Source: an uncultured Clostridia bacterium (GTDB taxonomy: Bacteria; Bacillota; Clostridia; TANB77; CAG-508). From it: a stretch of DNA of 32,084 nt. The stretch is from positions 1 to 32,084 of the forward strand of contig CANRML010000003.1 in the NCBI GenBank assembly GCA_947631725.1, read 5' to 3'. The notes below the pieces were generated by a model, which did no database searches, was not told the origin of the DNA, and saw nothing but the letters and a program-made list of their open reading frames with translations. The position numbers and the translations under genes are program-made. Positions 20,714 through 30,580 of this stretch are shown here, one piece after another. Every line of letters starts with the position of its first letter. The first letter of the stretch is position 1.

Positions 20714-21577
20714 TTAAAATTTTCCTATACGAAAGTTACCAGAAGAAGGATTTCCTGAAGAAGGATTTGATAAATCATAAAGAACATCTTCTTCTTGATA
20801 TAATTTTTTATATAAATTATGAATATTATATATTTTTTCCATACTATTTTTTATTTTTAACTGTTTAAGTGATTTTCTATAATATTGATTTGTTTTAATA
20901 TTTCTAATTAATATATTATCTGTTGTAAACAAAATATGATCATTTGGTGAAGTAAGAGAATTAGATGTAGTAATATAGAAATAATCAGGTAAAACAACGG
21001 GCTCATTTTTAGTGTATTCATATATTGGCCTTCTACCTAATTCAACACGATAAATACAATCAGGATCATTTACTTGTAAATACCAAGAATTTGCAAAATC
21101 ATTTATTTCTACTTCAAAGCTATATTGTTTTGTATCATTATGAATAATTAAAACAGGAGTTGTTTTATCAAAAAAGTTATCTCCATATTGTTTTTTGAAA
21201 TTTTCTCTATCATAATCTGAAATATCCCAGTAAATGAATAATGTGTTTGGTGTTTGAGCAAGTATTTTTACAATTGTTTGATTATATCTATAAGGTAAAT
21301 CATAATATTCTACAATATTAACTTTTTTTTCATTTTTTGATTTTACAGTTTTTTTAGAAGTAGGTTTTTTAGAAACAGCTTTTTTTGTAGTTGATGTTTT
21401 TTTAGTTGTAGTCTTTTTAGTAGTAGCTTTTGTTTTACTTTCTTTTTTAGCTGTAGAAGATGTCTTTTTTGCTGGTGCTTTTTTTGTAGTAGTTTTTTTA
21501 GCTACTTTTGTAGCTTTTTTCTTAACTTTTTCTTCTACATTTTCTACTTCTTTTTGTTCTTTTGTAACTCTTGGCAT
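20714..21577 (-). CDS. DUF4912 domain protein with Lys/Thr-rich N-terminal tail
   Basis: K/T/A-rich first ~90 aa, then YDLPYRYNQTIVKILAQTPNTLFIYWDISDYDRENFKKQYG...WYLQVNDPDCIYRVELG. Confidence 0.85.
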   Translation of the reverse strand: MPRVTKEQKEVENVEEKVKKKATKVAKKTTTKKAPAKKTSSTAKKESKTKATTKKTTTKKTSTTKKAVSKKPTSKKTVKSKNEKKVNIVEYYDLPYRYNQTIVKILAQTPNTLFIYWDISDYDRENFKKQYGDNFFDKTTPVLIIHNDTKQYSFEVEINDFANSWYLQVNDPDCIYRVELGRRPIYEYTKNEPVVLPDYFYITTSNSLTSPNDHILFTTDNILIRNIKTNQYYRKSLKQLKIKNSMEKIYNIHNLYKKLYQEEDVLYDLSNPSSGNPSSGNFRIGKF

Positions 21578-21723
21578 AACTTATCCTCCTATGTATAGCT
21601 TTTACTTAATATATACTATACCAAAATAAAAATAAATTCAAGTAAAAATGCAATATTTTTCAAAAATACAGTTAAGTTATTAAATAATTATTATCATTTT
21701 ATATAAATCAAATTATATAAATC

Positions 21724-21764
21724 AAAAAGAAGTTCAACATATAATCGCAGAAGAACTTCTTTTT
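21724..21764. repeat. Inverted repeat (terminator-like hairpin)
   Basis: aaaaagaagttc ... gaacttcttttt, 12-bp perfect arms. Confidence 0.6.
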
Positions 21765-21918
21765 AGACATTAAATTAAAACTAAATATAAAATCATTTTA
21801 TCACATTAAAATAAAAAAAGCAAATCGCAAAAAATATAATAAAATAAGCATAATATAGAAAAAGTAAGATAAAATAATATAAACAGTAAAAACCTTAAAA
21901 AAACTGAAATAAAAATGT

Positions 21919-21947
21919 TTGAAACTAATATTAAAATATGCTAAAAT
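21919..21947 (+). promoter_or_regulatory. Promoter of the 6S RNA
   Basis: TTGAAA, 17-nt spacer, TAAAAT with extended TG (TGcTAAAAT). Confidence 0.7.
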
Positions 21948-21953
21948 ATAAAT

Positions 21954-22169
21954 AACTTAATAGATATGCTTTTTCCCTGCATAGTGCGTGTAGACAGAAT
22001 TTTTAGAACCAACAAATTATGAAGAGGGATCAATCTCGAAAATATGGCGTGCATGCTCACCGATTGAATTGTGAGAAGCCCATGAGTATTTTGGTAGGTA
22101 CCCACCTGTTTGTAGGAACAGGTCCTTAAAAATTCACGACCTCTTACGGCTAAGGCGGGGGATTTTTTT
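21954..22169 (+). ncRNA. ssrS: 6S RNA
   Basis: Terminal stem ccctgc/gcgggg, second stem gaattttta/taaaaattc (perfect), open bubble, and the conserved GCATGCTC...TGAGAAGCC element; 3' 'cttacggctaaggcgggg' resembles the 6S 3' strand. Own promoter and T tract. Confidence 0.85.
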
Positions 22170-22188
22170 GCGTTCTTGCAAAAAAATA

Positions 22189-22217
22189 TTGTCACATATT
22201 AATATCAATGATATAAT
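22189..22217 (+). promoter_or_regulatory. Promoter for prmC-whiA-hemW cluster
   Basis: TTGTCA, 17-nt spacer, TATAAT. Confidence 0.65.
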
Positions 22218-22281
22218 AAGGAAAATAAAAGAGATATCACAAAATCTTTTCTACAACAAAATGAGAAAGGATGGATTATAA

Positions 22282-23127
22282 ATGAAAATAAAAGAAGCAA
22301 TAGAAAAAGGAGCAATAGAATTAAAAGTAAAAGATGTTGAAAGCCCAAAACTTAAGGCAAGGATGTTAATGCAATTTGTGTTAAATAAACCAAGACAATA
22401 TATTATTGTCAATGATATGAAGGAATTAACTGCTCAAGAAGAAAAAAGATATTTTGCTGGAATTCAAAAACTAAGAAATCACATACCAATTGAGCATATT
22501 ACTCATCAAAAAGAATTTATGAAACTTAGTTTTTTTGTAAATGAAAATGTACTAATTCCAAGGCAGGATACAGAAACATTAGTAGAAGAAGTTATAAAAA
22601 TAGCAAAAACCAATAATGCCAAAAATATTTTAGATTTATGTACAGGAAGTGGAGCTATTGCAATATCACTTGCAAAATACATAGACGAAAGTAAAATAAT
22701 AGGAGTTGATATTAGTCAAGAGGCATTAAAAATAGCAAAGAAAAATGCAATAAGTAATGAAGTTGAAGGAAAGGTATCATGGATAAAATCAGATTTATTC
22801 CAAGATGTAAAACCACAAAAATTTGATATTATAGTATCAAACCCACCATATATAAAAAAAGACATAATTTCAACATTAGAAAGACAAGTACAAAAAGAAC
22901 CTAAAATAGCTTTAGATGGTGGATATGATGGCCTAGACTTTTATAGAAAAATTATCAAGAAAAGTTATCAATATCTAAAATACAAAGGATATTTATGTTT
23001 AGAAATTGGATATGACCAAAAAATAGATGTTATTGAATTATTAGAGAACGAGGAAAAATATAGTGAAATTTATTGCAAAAAAGATGCATATGGCAATGAC
23101 CGTGTTGTTGTTGCTAGATTAAAGTAA
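22282..23127 (+). CDS. prmC: Release factor glutamine methyltransferase PrmC/HemK
   Basis: LIPRQDTETLVEE, LDLCTGSGAIAISLAKY, IIVSNPPYIKKD. Confidence 0.93.
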   Translation: MKIKEAIEKGAIELKVKDVESPKLKARMLMQFVLNKPRQYIIVNDMKELTAQEEKRYFAGIQKLRNHIPIEHITHQKEFMKLSFFVNENVLIPRQDTETLVEEVIKIAKTNNAKNILDLCTGSGAIAISLAKYIDESKIIGVDISQEALKIAKKNAISNEVEGKVSWIKSDLFQDVKPQKFDIIVSNPPYIKKDIISTLERQVQKEPKIALDGGYDGLDFYRKIIKKSYQYLKYKGYLCLEIGYDQKIDVIELLENEEKYSEIYCKKDAYGNDRVVVARLK

Positions 23128-23136
23128 GGAGGAAAT

Positions 23137-23988
23137 ATGTCATTTTCATCAGATGTAAAAGAGGAACTAAGCAAATGTAATACTTTAGCAGATAAAACAC
23201 AAGTAAAATGTGAATTATTAGGATATTTATTGACAAATAATACAAGCTACATAAATGCAAAAACATTACGTTATGCAACAGAAAGTGAATATAATATAAA
23301 CCGATTTTCAAAGCTATTATCAAACTTAAAAATAGACCATAAAATTACAATTGAAGGAAATACATTTGTAATTACAGTAAAATTGAAAGAAATACCATTT
23401 ATGCTTAAAATAGAAGAACTAGGGGAAAAAGAAGAAAATAAAAAAAGTATAGTAAGAGGTGCTTTTTTAGGCTCTGGTTCTATGAATAATCCAGAAAATG
23501 TATATCACTTAGAAATAGGATTTTTAAATTCACAAGATAGAGATGAAATACAAAAAATATTAAAAACAGATTTTGATATTAATACAAAAAAATTAGATAC
23601 ACCAAATAAAAAAGCTATATATATAAAAGATGGGGAGGAAATATCAAAAATATTGGCTCTTATGGGAGCAAGCAAAGGATTATTAAAATTTGAGGATATA
23701 CGTGTTCAAAAAAATATGAGAGGTAAAGTTAATAGGCTTGTAAATTGTGAAACAGCAAACTTAAATAAAACTATAAATGCTTCAATAGAACAAATTGAAG
23801 CAATACGAAAACTACAAAAAGAAAATAAATTTAATATGTTAGATGACAATTTAAAAGAAATAGCAATATTAAGAATAGAAAATCCGGATATTTCACTTGT
23901 AGAACTAGGGAAAAAACTAAAAAATCCAATAGGTAAATCAGGAGTAAATTATAGACTAAAAAAAATCATAGATATTGCTAAATCATAG
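23137..23988 (+). CDS. whiA: DNA-binding protein WhiA
   Basis: MSFSSDVKEELSK, GAFLGSGSMNNPENVYHLEI, VNRLVNCETANLNKTINA, HTH C-terminus GKSGVNYRLKKI. Confidence 0.93.
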   Translation: MSFSSDVKEELSKCNTLADKTQVKCELLGYLLTNNTSYINAKTLRYATESEYNINRFSKLLSNLKIDHKITIEGNTFVITVKLKEIPFMLKIEELGEKEENKKSIVRGAFLGSGSMNNPENVYHLEIGFLNSQDRDEIQKILKTDFDINTKKLDTPNKKAIYIKDGEEISKILALMGASKGLLKFEDIRVQKNMRGKVNRLVNCETANLNKTINASIEQIEAIRKLQKENKFNMLDDNLKEIAILRIENPDISLVELGKKLKNPIGKSGVNYRLKKIIDIAKS

Positions 23989-24000
23989 AAAGGAATCCAA

Positions 24001-25140
24001 ATGCTAAAACCAGAACTAGGAATTTATATACATATTCCATTTTGTAAACAAAAATGCATGTATTGTGATTTTGTATCATTTCCAAATCAAGAGGAAAAAC
24101 AAGCACAATATATAGAAAAAGTATTACAAGAAATAAATCAAGAAAAAGAAATACTTTTAAAATATCAAATTACAACAATATATATTGGTGGAGGTACACC
24201 ATCAGTTATAGATAGTAAATATATAACTGACATTTTGAATACAATAAAGAAAGTAGCAAATCTAGAAAACTTAGAAAATATAGAAGTAACAATTGAAGTA
24301 AATCCAGGAACTGTTACAGAAGAAAAATTGCTTAGTTATAAAAATTCTGGAATAAATAGATTAAGTATAGGATTACAAACTACAAATGATAGATTATTAA
24401 AAACAATAGGGAGAATACATAAATATCAAGATTTTTTAAATACATATAAAACAGCAAGAAAGTTAGGATTTAATAATATAAATACTGATTTAATGATAGG
24501 ATTACCAACACAAAACCTAAAAGATGTGAAAAAAAGCTTAGAAGAAATAATTATGCTAAAACCAGAACACATTTCTGTATATTCACTAATTTTAGAAGAG
24601 AATACACCAATGGAAAGACTAGTAGATCAGGGAAAACTAAAATTACCATCAGATGAGGCAGAAAGAAGACAATATCATTATGTAAAAAATATCTTAGAAT
24701 TAAATGGATATATTCACTATGAAATATCAAATTTTGCATTTCCAACAAAACAATCAAAACATAATTGTAATTGCTGGGAGCAAAAAGAATATATTGGTTT
24801 TGGAGTTTCAGCACACTCATATATATCAAAAAAAAGATATTCTAACACAAATAATTTAAATCAATATTTAGAAAAAAATCTAAATGAAATTAAAACTATA
24901 AATGAAATACAAAATCAAGAATCTCAAGAAAAAGAATATATGTTATTAGGATTAAGAAAATTAGACGGAGTACAAATCACAAAATTCAAAGAAAAATTTG
25001 GAAAAAATCCAATATATATATTTAGAAATGAAATAAAAAAATTAGTAGAGCAAGGATTACTAGAGATAGATTTAGACAATATTTTACTTACATCAAAGGG
25101 ATTAGATTTAGCAAATCTAGTCTGGGAAGAATTTATATAG
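24001..25140 (+). CDS. hemW: Radical SAM heme chaperone HemW (coproporphyrinogen III oxidase-like)
   Basis: GIYIHIPFCKQKCMYCDFVSF, YIGGGTPSVI, LSIGLQTTNDRLLKTIGRIH. Confidence 0.93.
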   Translation: MLKPELGIYIHIPFCKQKCMYCDFVSFPNQEEKQAQYIEKVLQEINQEKEILLKYQITTIYIGGGTPSVIDSKYITDILNTIKKVANLENLENIEVTIEVNPGTVTEEKLLSYKNSGINRLSIGLQTTNDRLLKTIGRIHKYQDFLNTYKTARKLGFNNINTDLMIGLPTQNLKDVKKSLEEIIMLKPEHISVYSLILEENTPMERLVDQGKLKLPSDEAERRQYHYVKNILELNGYIHYEISNFAFPTKQSKHNCNCWEQKEYIGFGVSAHSYISKKRYSNTNNLNQYLEKNLNEIKTINEIQNQESQEKEYMLLGLRKLDGVQITKFKEKFGKNPIYIFRNEIKKLVEQGLLEIDLDNILLTSKGLDLANLVWEEFI

Positions 25141-25149
25141 GGAGGAAAT

Positions 25150-26424
25150 ATGAAGGATAAACCAAGAAAGACTTTAGAGTGGAGAAAATTAGATAATTCA
25201 GCAAAACTGTTTCCAATGTCTGCAGGTAAAAAATATAGTACAGTTTTTAGAATATCTGCAGTTTTAAATGAAGAGGTACAACCAGAAATATTAAAAAAAG
25301 CAGTAAAAATTGCTTTAGAAAAATATAAATCATTTCGTGTAAGATTAAAAAACGGCTTTTTTTGGAATTATTTAGAGCATAATTCAAAAGAACCAATTGT
25401 TGAACTTGAATCTGATTATCCATGCAAATATATAGATCCAAAAACAAATAATCAATATTTATTTAAAGTAACATATTTTGAAAGAAAGATAAACATAGAT
25501 ATTTTCCACTCATTAACAGATGGAAATAGTGGAGCATTATTTTTTAAAGAAATTATTTATAGCTACCTAGAAATGACACATCCAGAAGAATTCAAAGAAG
25601 AAATAAGAAGCTATAGAAAAGTAGAATATACAATTGAAGATAGTTATATTAAGAATTTTGATAAAAAATCAAAAAACAATAATTCTTCAAAAAAAGCATA
25701 TTTATTAAAAGGAGGAAAATTAAAACTAGGAGCTATATCAGCAATCCATGAAATAATTGATTTATCTAAGCTAAAAGAAGAAGTAAAAAAACAAAATTGT
25801 ACAATTACACAATATTTAACAGCGGTATTGATATACAGCATTTATCAAGTAAATTTCATTAATCCAAAACATAGACCAATAAAAATTTGTATACCAGTAA
25901 ATTTAAAAAAATATTTCCAATCAGATACTATAACAAATTTCTTTTCATATATAACAGTTGAAGCAGATATGGAAAAGGAAGAATTAAATAATTTTGAAAA
26001 GATATTGGAATTTGTAAAAAAGGATTTTGAAAAAAGATTAACTCAAGAAGAAATAAAAAAGACAATGTCAGGAAATGTAAAATTAGGAATAAATCCATTT
26101 ATTAAAGCAATTCCATTAATATTAAAAAGACCTATAGTACGTCTAAGCTATTTAGAAATTAGGAAATATACAACTATGACTTTTTCTAATATAGGAAGAA
26201 TAGGAATTATTGGAAAATATAAGAAATATATAGATAATTTTTTTATGCTAATTGCACCTGAACAAGCAGAAAAGGTAAAATGTTCTGCATGCTCATATGA
26301 AAATAAAATTACAGTAACATTTACTTCAATTTTAAATAATAACAATATAGAAAAAATATTTAGCCAATTTTTGAAAGATAAGGGAATAGATGTGCAAATA
26401 GAAAGCAATGGAATAAATGAATAA
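25150..26424 (+). CDS. Condensation-domain/alcohol acetyltransferase-like protein
   Basis: HSLTDGNSG matches the HxxxDG acyltransferase motif; overall condensation-like layout. Confidence 0.7.
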   Translation: MKDKPRKTLEWRKLDNSAKLFPMSAGKKYSTVFRISAVLNEEVQPEILKKAVKIALEKYKSFRVRLKNGFFWNYLEHNSKEPIVELESDYPCKYIDPKTNNQYLFKVTYFERKINIDIFHSLTDGNSGALFFKEIIYSYLEMTHPEEFKEEIRSYRKVEYTIEDSYIKNFDKKSKNNNSSKKAYLLKGGKLKLGAISAIHEIIDLSKLKEEVKKQNCTITQYLTAVLIYSIYQVNFINPKHRPIKICIPVNLKKYFQSDTITNFFSYITVEADMEKEELNNFEKILEFVKKDFEKRLTQEEIKKTMSGNVKLGINPFIKAIPLILKRPIVRLSYLEIRKYTTMTFSNIGRIGIIGKYKKYIDNFFMLIAPEQAEKVKCSACSYENKITVTFTSILNNNNIEKIFSQFLKDKGIDVQIESNGINE

Positions 26425-26435
26425 GAGGAGGAATT

Positions 26436-26999
26436 ATGCTATATCCACAAAAACTAAGTCAAAAAAAAGGAAACTTAATAATAAAAATTTCAATAATGAT
26501 TTCAATAATAATAGCAATTATTTTAGTTTTAATAAATCATTTTATAACTCCTGATATACAATGGGCAGGAATTGCCAATGCAGGTATAATATATATTTGG
26601 ATTACAGTGATTTACTCAATAAACAAAAATACAAATATTGCAGGACATGTTCTACTTCAAATGATAGCAATATCTATATTGACAATATATATAGATTATA
26701 AAACAGGATTTAAAGGTTGGGCTGTTAATATTTCAATTCCAATCATTATCATTATAGCTAATATAACAATGTTAATTTTAACAATAATAAGTCATAAAAG
26801 ATATATTCGTTATGCAATTTATCAACTAGTAATATGCTTATTTAGTTTAGTTCCATTTTATTTTATATATGAAAAATTGATAGTAAATAAAATACTTAGT
26901 TATATAGCAACAGGAGTTTGCATTATAAATTTTTTAGTAACAATTTGTTTATGCTCAAAAGAAGTAAAAGATGCTATTACTAGAAAATTCAGCATTTAG
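26436..26999 (+). CDS. Multi-pass membrane protein (DUF6320-like)
   Basis: Multiple TM helices; translationally close to the acyltransferase gene. Confidence 0.6.
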   Translation: MLYPQKLSQKKGNLIIKISIMISIIIAIILVLINHFITPDIQWAGIANAGIIYIWITVIYSINKNTNIAGHVLLQMIAISILTIYIDYKTGFKGWAVNISIPIIIIIANITMLILTIISHKRYIRYAIYQLVICLFSLVPFYFIYEKLIVNKILSYIATGVCIINFLVTICLCSKEVKDAITRKFSI

Positions 27000-27039
27000 A
27001 TAAAAAACCGAACGACCTGTACAAAATCATATAAAAACA

Positions 27040-27068
27040 TTGCAATTATATTTAATTATTTATATAAT
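27040..27068 (+). promoter_or_regulatory. Promoter for the tetR-type gene
   Basis: TTGCAA, 17-nt spacer, TATAAT. Confidence 0.6.
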
Positions 27069-27091
27069 GTGACAGATAAGGATGGATGAGT

Positions 27092-27661
27092 ATGAATAAA
27101 ACCAAAAGAAAAATATTTGAAACTTCTATGAAATTATTTGCTGAAAAGGGATATGATGCAACTAGTATAGAAGATATAACAGCTACTGTTGGAGTTGCAA
27201 AAGGTACTTTGTATTATCACTTTTCTAGCAAAGAAGAAATTTTTAATTTCTTAATAGAAGAAGGAATTAAATTATTGCAAAATAGCATTGATATAAAAAC
27301 AGCAAAGCTTAATAATTATATTGATAAAATAAAAGCAGTTGTGTTAATTCAAATAAAAATCGTAGCTAAATATGAAGATATAATTGCTATTTTACTAAGT
27401 CAATTTTATGGTAAAGAAGCAAGAAATCAAAAATGTCAAATGCTAATTTATGAATATATCAATAAAATAGAACAAATTGTAGAACAGGGAATTAAAGAAG
27501 GACAAATAAAAGCTGGTAATTCAAAGGCAATTGCATCAGAAATATATGCACTAATTTGCTCTAGTTTAGTATATAAACTAAGAAATCAAGATACATTTGA
27601 TGTAATGACATTATTTAGAGAATTTGAAACAACAGTTATTGAAGGGTTAAAGATAAAATAG
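27092..27661 (+). CDS. TetR/AcrR family transcriptional regulator
   Basis: KRKIFETSMKLFAEKGYDATSIEDITATVGVAKGTLYYHFSSKEEIF HTH. ATG 27092 preferred over 27086 by RBS spacing. Confidence 0.93.
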   Translation: MNKTKRKIFETSMKLFAEKGYDATSIEDITATVGVAKGTLYYHFSSKEEIFNFLIEEGIKLLQNSIDIKTAKLNNYIDKIKAVVLIQIKIVAKYEDIIAILLSQFYGKEARNQKCQMLIYEYINKIEQIVEQGIKEGQIKAGNSKAIASEIYALICSSLVYKLRNQDTFDVMTLFREFETTVIEGLKIK

Positions 27662-27667
27662 GAAAGG

Positions 27668-29392
27668 ATGAAAATAATGAGAAAACCAATTCATACATTT
27701 GATACATACACTGATTTAAAAGATATGCTAAAAAAATCAGGAGAAAAATTTGGAGATAGACCAGCATATATTTTAAAAACAGAAAAAGAAGGAGAATTTA
27801 AAAAAATTTCTCATAAAGAGTTTAGATATCAAGTAGATTGCCTAGGAACTAAATTAATAGATATGGGATTAAAAGGAAAACGTATTTCTGTTATTGGTGA
27901 AAATCGTTATGAGTGGGGACTTTCATATTTATCAGTAGTTACTGGAACAGGAATTGTTGTTCCTCTAGATAAAGCACTACCGGAAAATGAAATAGAAAGC
28001 TTAATTTTACGTTCAGAAGTAGAAGCTATTTTTTATTCTAATAAATATGATGATATAATGAAACGCTTAATGGAAAAAAATAATACAAAAATAAAATATT
28101 TTATTTCTATGGATTTAGAAGAAAATACTAATAATGTATATTCACTTTATCAGCTAATAGAAGAAGGAAAACAATTATTAGAAAATGGAAATAGAGAATT
28201 TTTAGATGCTAAAATTAACCCAGATGAAATGCAAATTATGCTATTTACATCTGGTACAACTTCTATATCAAAAGCTGTTATGTTATCACATAAAAATATT
28301 ACATCAAATATTATGGACATTGCAGCAACTATAAAACTAGATGAAAATGACATTATGCTATCATTTTTACCTTTACATCATACTTTTGAATCAACAGTGG
28401 GATTTCTATATCCACTTTCAAAAGGATGTGCAATAGCTTTTTGTGATGGAATTAGACATATAGCACAAAATGTAAAAGAATATAAAATAACAGCAGTAAT
28501 ATCTGTTCCAGCCCTTTTTGAAGGAATTTATAAACAAATTAAAAAAGGAATTCAGAAAAAAGGAAAATGGGAAACAGTTCAAAAAGGAATCAAAATTAGT
28601 AACTTCCTTCTTAAATTTGGAATTGATATAAGACAAAAACTATTCCATGAAGTACATGAAACTTTAGGAGAAGACTTAAGACTTTTAGTTGCTGGTGGGG
28701 CTGCATTTGATCCTGAAATAGAAAAAGGCTTTATCGATTTAGGATTTACTACATACCAAGGCTATGGCTTAACAGAAACATCACCTGTTGTAGCAGCAGA
28801 GGATGACAAATATAGAAGATTAGGCTCAATTGGAAAAGCATTTCCAAGTCTTGATGTTAAAATATTAGAACCAAATGAAGAAGGAATCGGAGAATTAATG
28901 GTAAAAGGTCCAACAGTTATGCTTGGATATTATGATAATGAAGAAGCTACAAAAGAAGTGCTTGAACCAGATGGATGGTTCCATACAGGAGATTTAGCAA
29001 AAATTGATAAAGATGGCTATATATTTATAACAGGTAGAAAGAAATATGTAATAGTTTTGCAAAACGGAAAAAATATTTTTCCAGAAGAATTAGAAATACT
29101 AATAAATAAAATAGAAGGTATAAAAGAAAGTTTTGTATATGGAAAACCAGATGGGATTGATTATAAAATATGTGCAAAAATAGTTTATGACAAAGAAATA
29201 ATGAAGGAAATTTATCACTTAGAAGAAGAAAATGAAATTAAAGAAAAAATTTGGGAAGAAGTTAAAAAAATCAATAAAACAATGCCAGCATATAAATATG
29301 TAAGAGAGATTTCCGTAACAGAACAGGAACTTATAAAGACAACTACACAAAAAATAAAAAGACATGAAGAAATAAAAACACTTGTAAACTAG
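27668..29392 (+). CDS. Long-chain fatty acid-CoA ligase / AMP-dependent synthetase
   Basis: MLFTSGTTSISKAVMLSHKN, YQGYGLTETSPVVAAE, GWFHTGDLAKIDKDGYIFITGRKKYVIVLQNGKNIFPEELE. Confidence 0.93.
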   Translation: MKIMRKPIHTFDTYTDLKDMLKKSGEKFGDRPAYILKTEKEGEFKKISHKEFRYQVDCLGTKLIDMGLKGKRISVIGENRYEWGLSYLSVVTGTGIVVPLDKALPENEIESLILRSEVEAIFYSNKYDDIMKRLMEKNNTKIKYFISMDLEENTNNVYSLYQLIEEGKQLLENGNREFLDAKINPDEMQIMLFTSGTTSISKAVMLSHKNITSNIMDIAATIKLDENDIMLSFLPLHHTFESTVGFLYPLSKGCAIAFCDGIRHIAQNVKEYKITAVISVPALFEGIYKQIKKGIQKKGKWETVQKGIKISNFLLKFGIDIRQKLFHEVHETLGEDLRLLVAGGAAFDPEIEKGFIDLGFTTYQGYGLTETSPVVAAEDDKYRRLGSIGKAFPSLDVKILEPNEEGIGELMVKGPTVMLGYYDNEEATKEVLEPDGWFHTGDLAKIDKDGYIFITGRKKYVIVLQNGKNIFPEELEILINKIEGIKESFVYGKPDGIDYKICAKIVYDKEIMKEIYHLEEENEIKEKIWEEVKKINKTMPAYKYVREISVTEQELIKTTTQKIKRHEEIKTLVN

Positions 29393-29474
29393 TATTTCCA
29401 AAGGAAACAAAACACATTACAAAAATATTACAAAATTATTACAAAAATGTAATATAAAAAAATAAAAAATCTAC

Positions 29475-29503
29475 TTGTAGTTTTTTGTAAATTAATGTAT
29501 AAT
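29475..29503 (+). promoter_or_regulatory. Promoter for ORF 29556
   Basis: TTGTAG, 17-nt spacer, TATAAT. Confidence 0.55.
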
Positions 29504-29555
29504 AAAAAGGAAATATGAAATCCAATAAAGCGTAGGATAAAGGAGGTAGTTTACA

Positions 29556-30434
29556 GTGTCTAAAGCTGGCATAGTAAACGTGAGGATGGTAATCACGGAA
29601 GAAAAAATATTATCAAATATAGATAAAGTACAAAAATTAATTAACCCAAATAGCAAAAAACAAATTGTACAATTAGAGGAAGATACATATTTTAAAGATA
29701 TGGTTGAATCTATCAAAACATATTTAAATGAGTATCCTAAAAAGAAAAATTTTCCAAGCAGTGTATATAATGCTGCATATGGTTTAGTTGAATATGCAAC
29801 AAATCAATTCGAAGAAAACACAAAAAAAATCGAAGATTTAATTCGTCAAAGAGAAGAAAATATTTCTTTAGCTAACCAATTAAAAGAACTAGTTGAAGTT
29901 GTAACTAATAAAGAAAAAGATTGGAAGGAACAAGTTAAAGCAGCAGAAAAAGATTTTCCAGAGGATATAATTGACACTTTAAATATTATAGGAAAATCAA
30001 AATCAAATACATCAGAAAACTTCCAAGATGCTTTAAAATTAGTAAATGCTAGAGTAAATAATTTGGAATCAAATTTACATATTGAAATAGATATGGAAAG
30101 AATTGAAGATAGATCAAAGGCTTTAAGCTATATAGGTATTGAAGTAGCAGATGCATTAAAATCAATTCCAACACCAATTACAATTCCAAATCAAGAACCT
30201 GAAAAAGTAGAAAAAGTAGAAAACGAAAAACCAGTAGTAAAAATAACAGAACAACCAGTAAATGAAGAAGTAAAAGAAGAAAAACAACAATATGAAGAAC
30301 AAACTACATTTGAAGTAAAACCTTCATTATGGCAAAGAATTAAAAATTCTAAACTAGTTAGAGGAATAAGTTACATATTTAGAATTAAAGTAGTTTTAGA
30401 CTATCCAGCATTACCTGAAGGTAAAGGAGAATAA
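29556..30434 (+). CDS. Hypothetical coiled-coil protein (GTG start)
   Basis: AAAGGAGG RBS before GTG; Glu/Lys-rich helical protein. Confidence 0.75.
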   Translation: MSKAGIVNVRMVITEEKILSNIDKVQKLINPNSKKQIVQLEEDTYFKDMVESIKTYLNEYPKKKNFPSSVYNAAYGLVEYATNQFEENTKKIEDLIRQREENISLANQLKELVEVVTNKEKDWKEQVKAAEKDFPEDIIDTLNIIGKSKSNTSENFQDALKLVNARVNNLESNLHIEIDMERIEDRSKALSYIGIEVADALKSIPTPITIPNQEPEKVEKVENEKPVVKITEQPVNEEVKEEKQQYEEQTTFEVKPSLWQRIKNSKLVRGISYIFRIKVVLDYPALPEGKGE

Positions 30435-30447
30435 ATAAAAAAATAAG

Positions 30448-30471
30448 AAATCCCTAATCAGGGATTTTTTT
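30448..30471 (+). terminator. Intrinsic terminator after ORF 29556
   Basis: aaatccct-aatc-agggattt-tttt. Confidence 0.8.
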
Positions 30472-30503
30472 ATATAAAATTACATAAAAATAAATTAAAG
30501 GTA

Positions 30504-30532
30504 TTGCCAAATTCAAATTTTTGTAATATAAT
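30504..30532 (+). promoter_or_regulatory. mreB promoter
   Basis: TTGCCA, 17-nt spacer, TATAAT. Confidence 0.65.
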
Positions 30533-30580
30533 CGTAACATAATTGTAATATAAATGAAAACAAGTGAAGGAGGAAGTATA

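Noticed and set aside
21941-22195. Minus-strand 84-aa ORF
   Set aside because: Fully overlaps the 6S RNA; no RBS or recognisable protein family.
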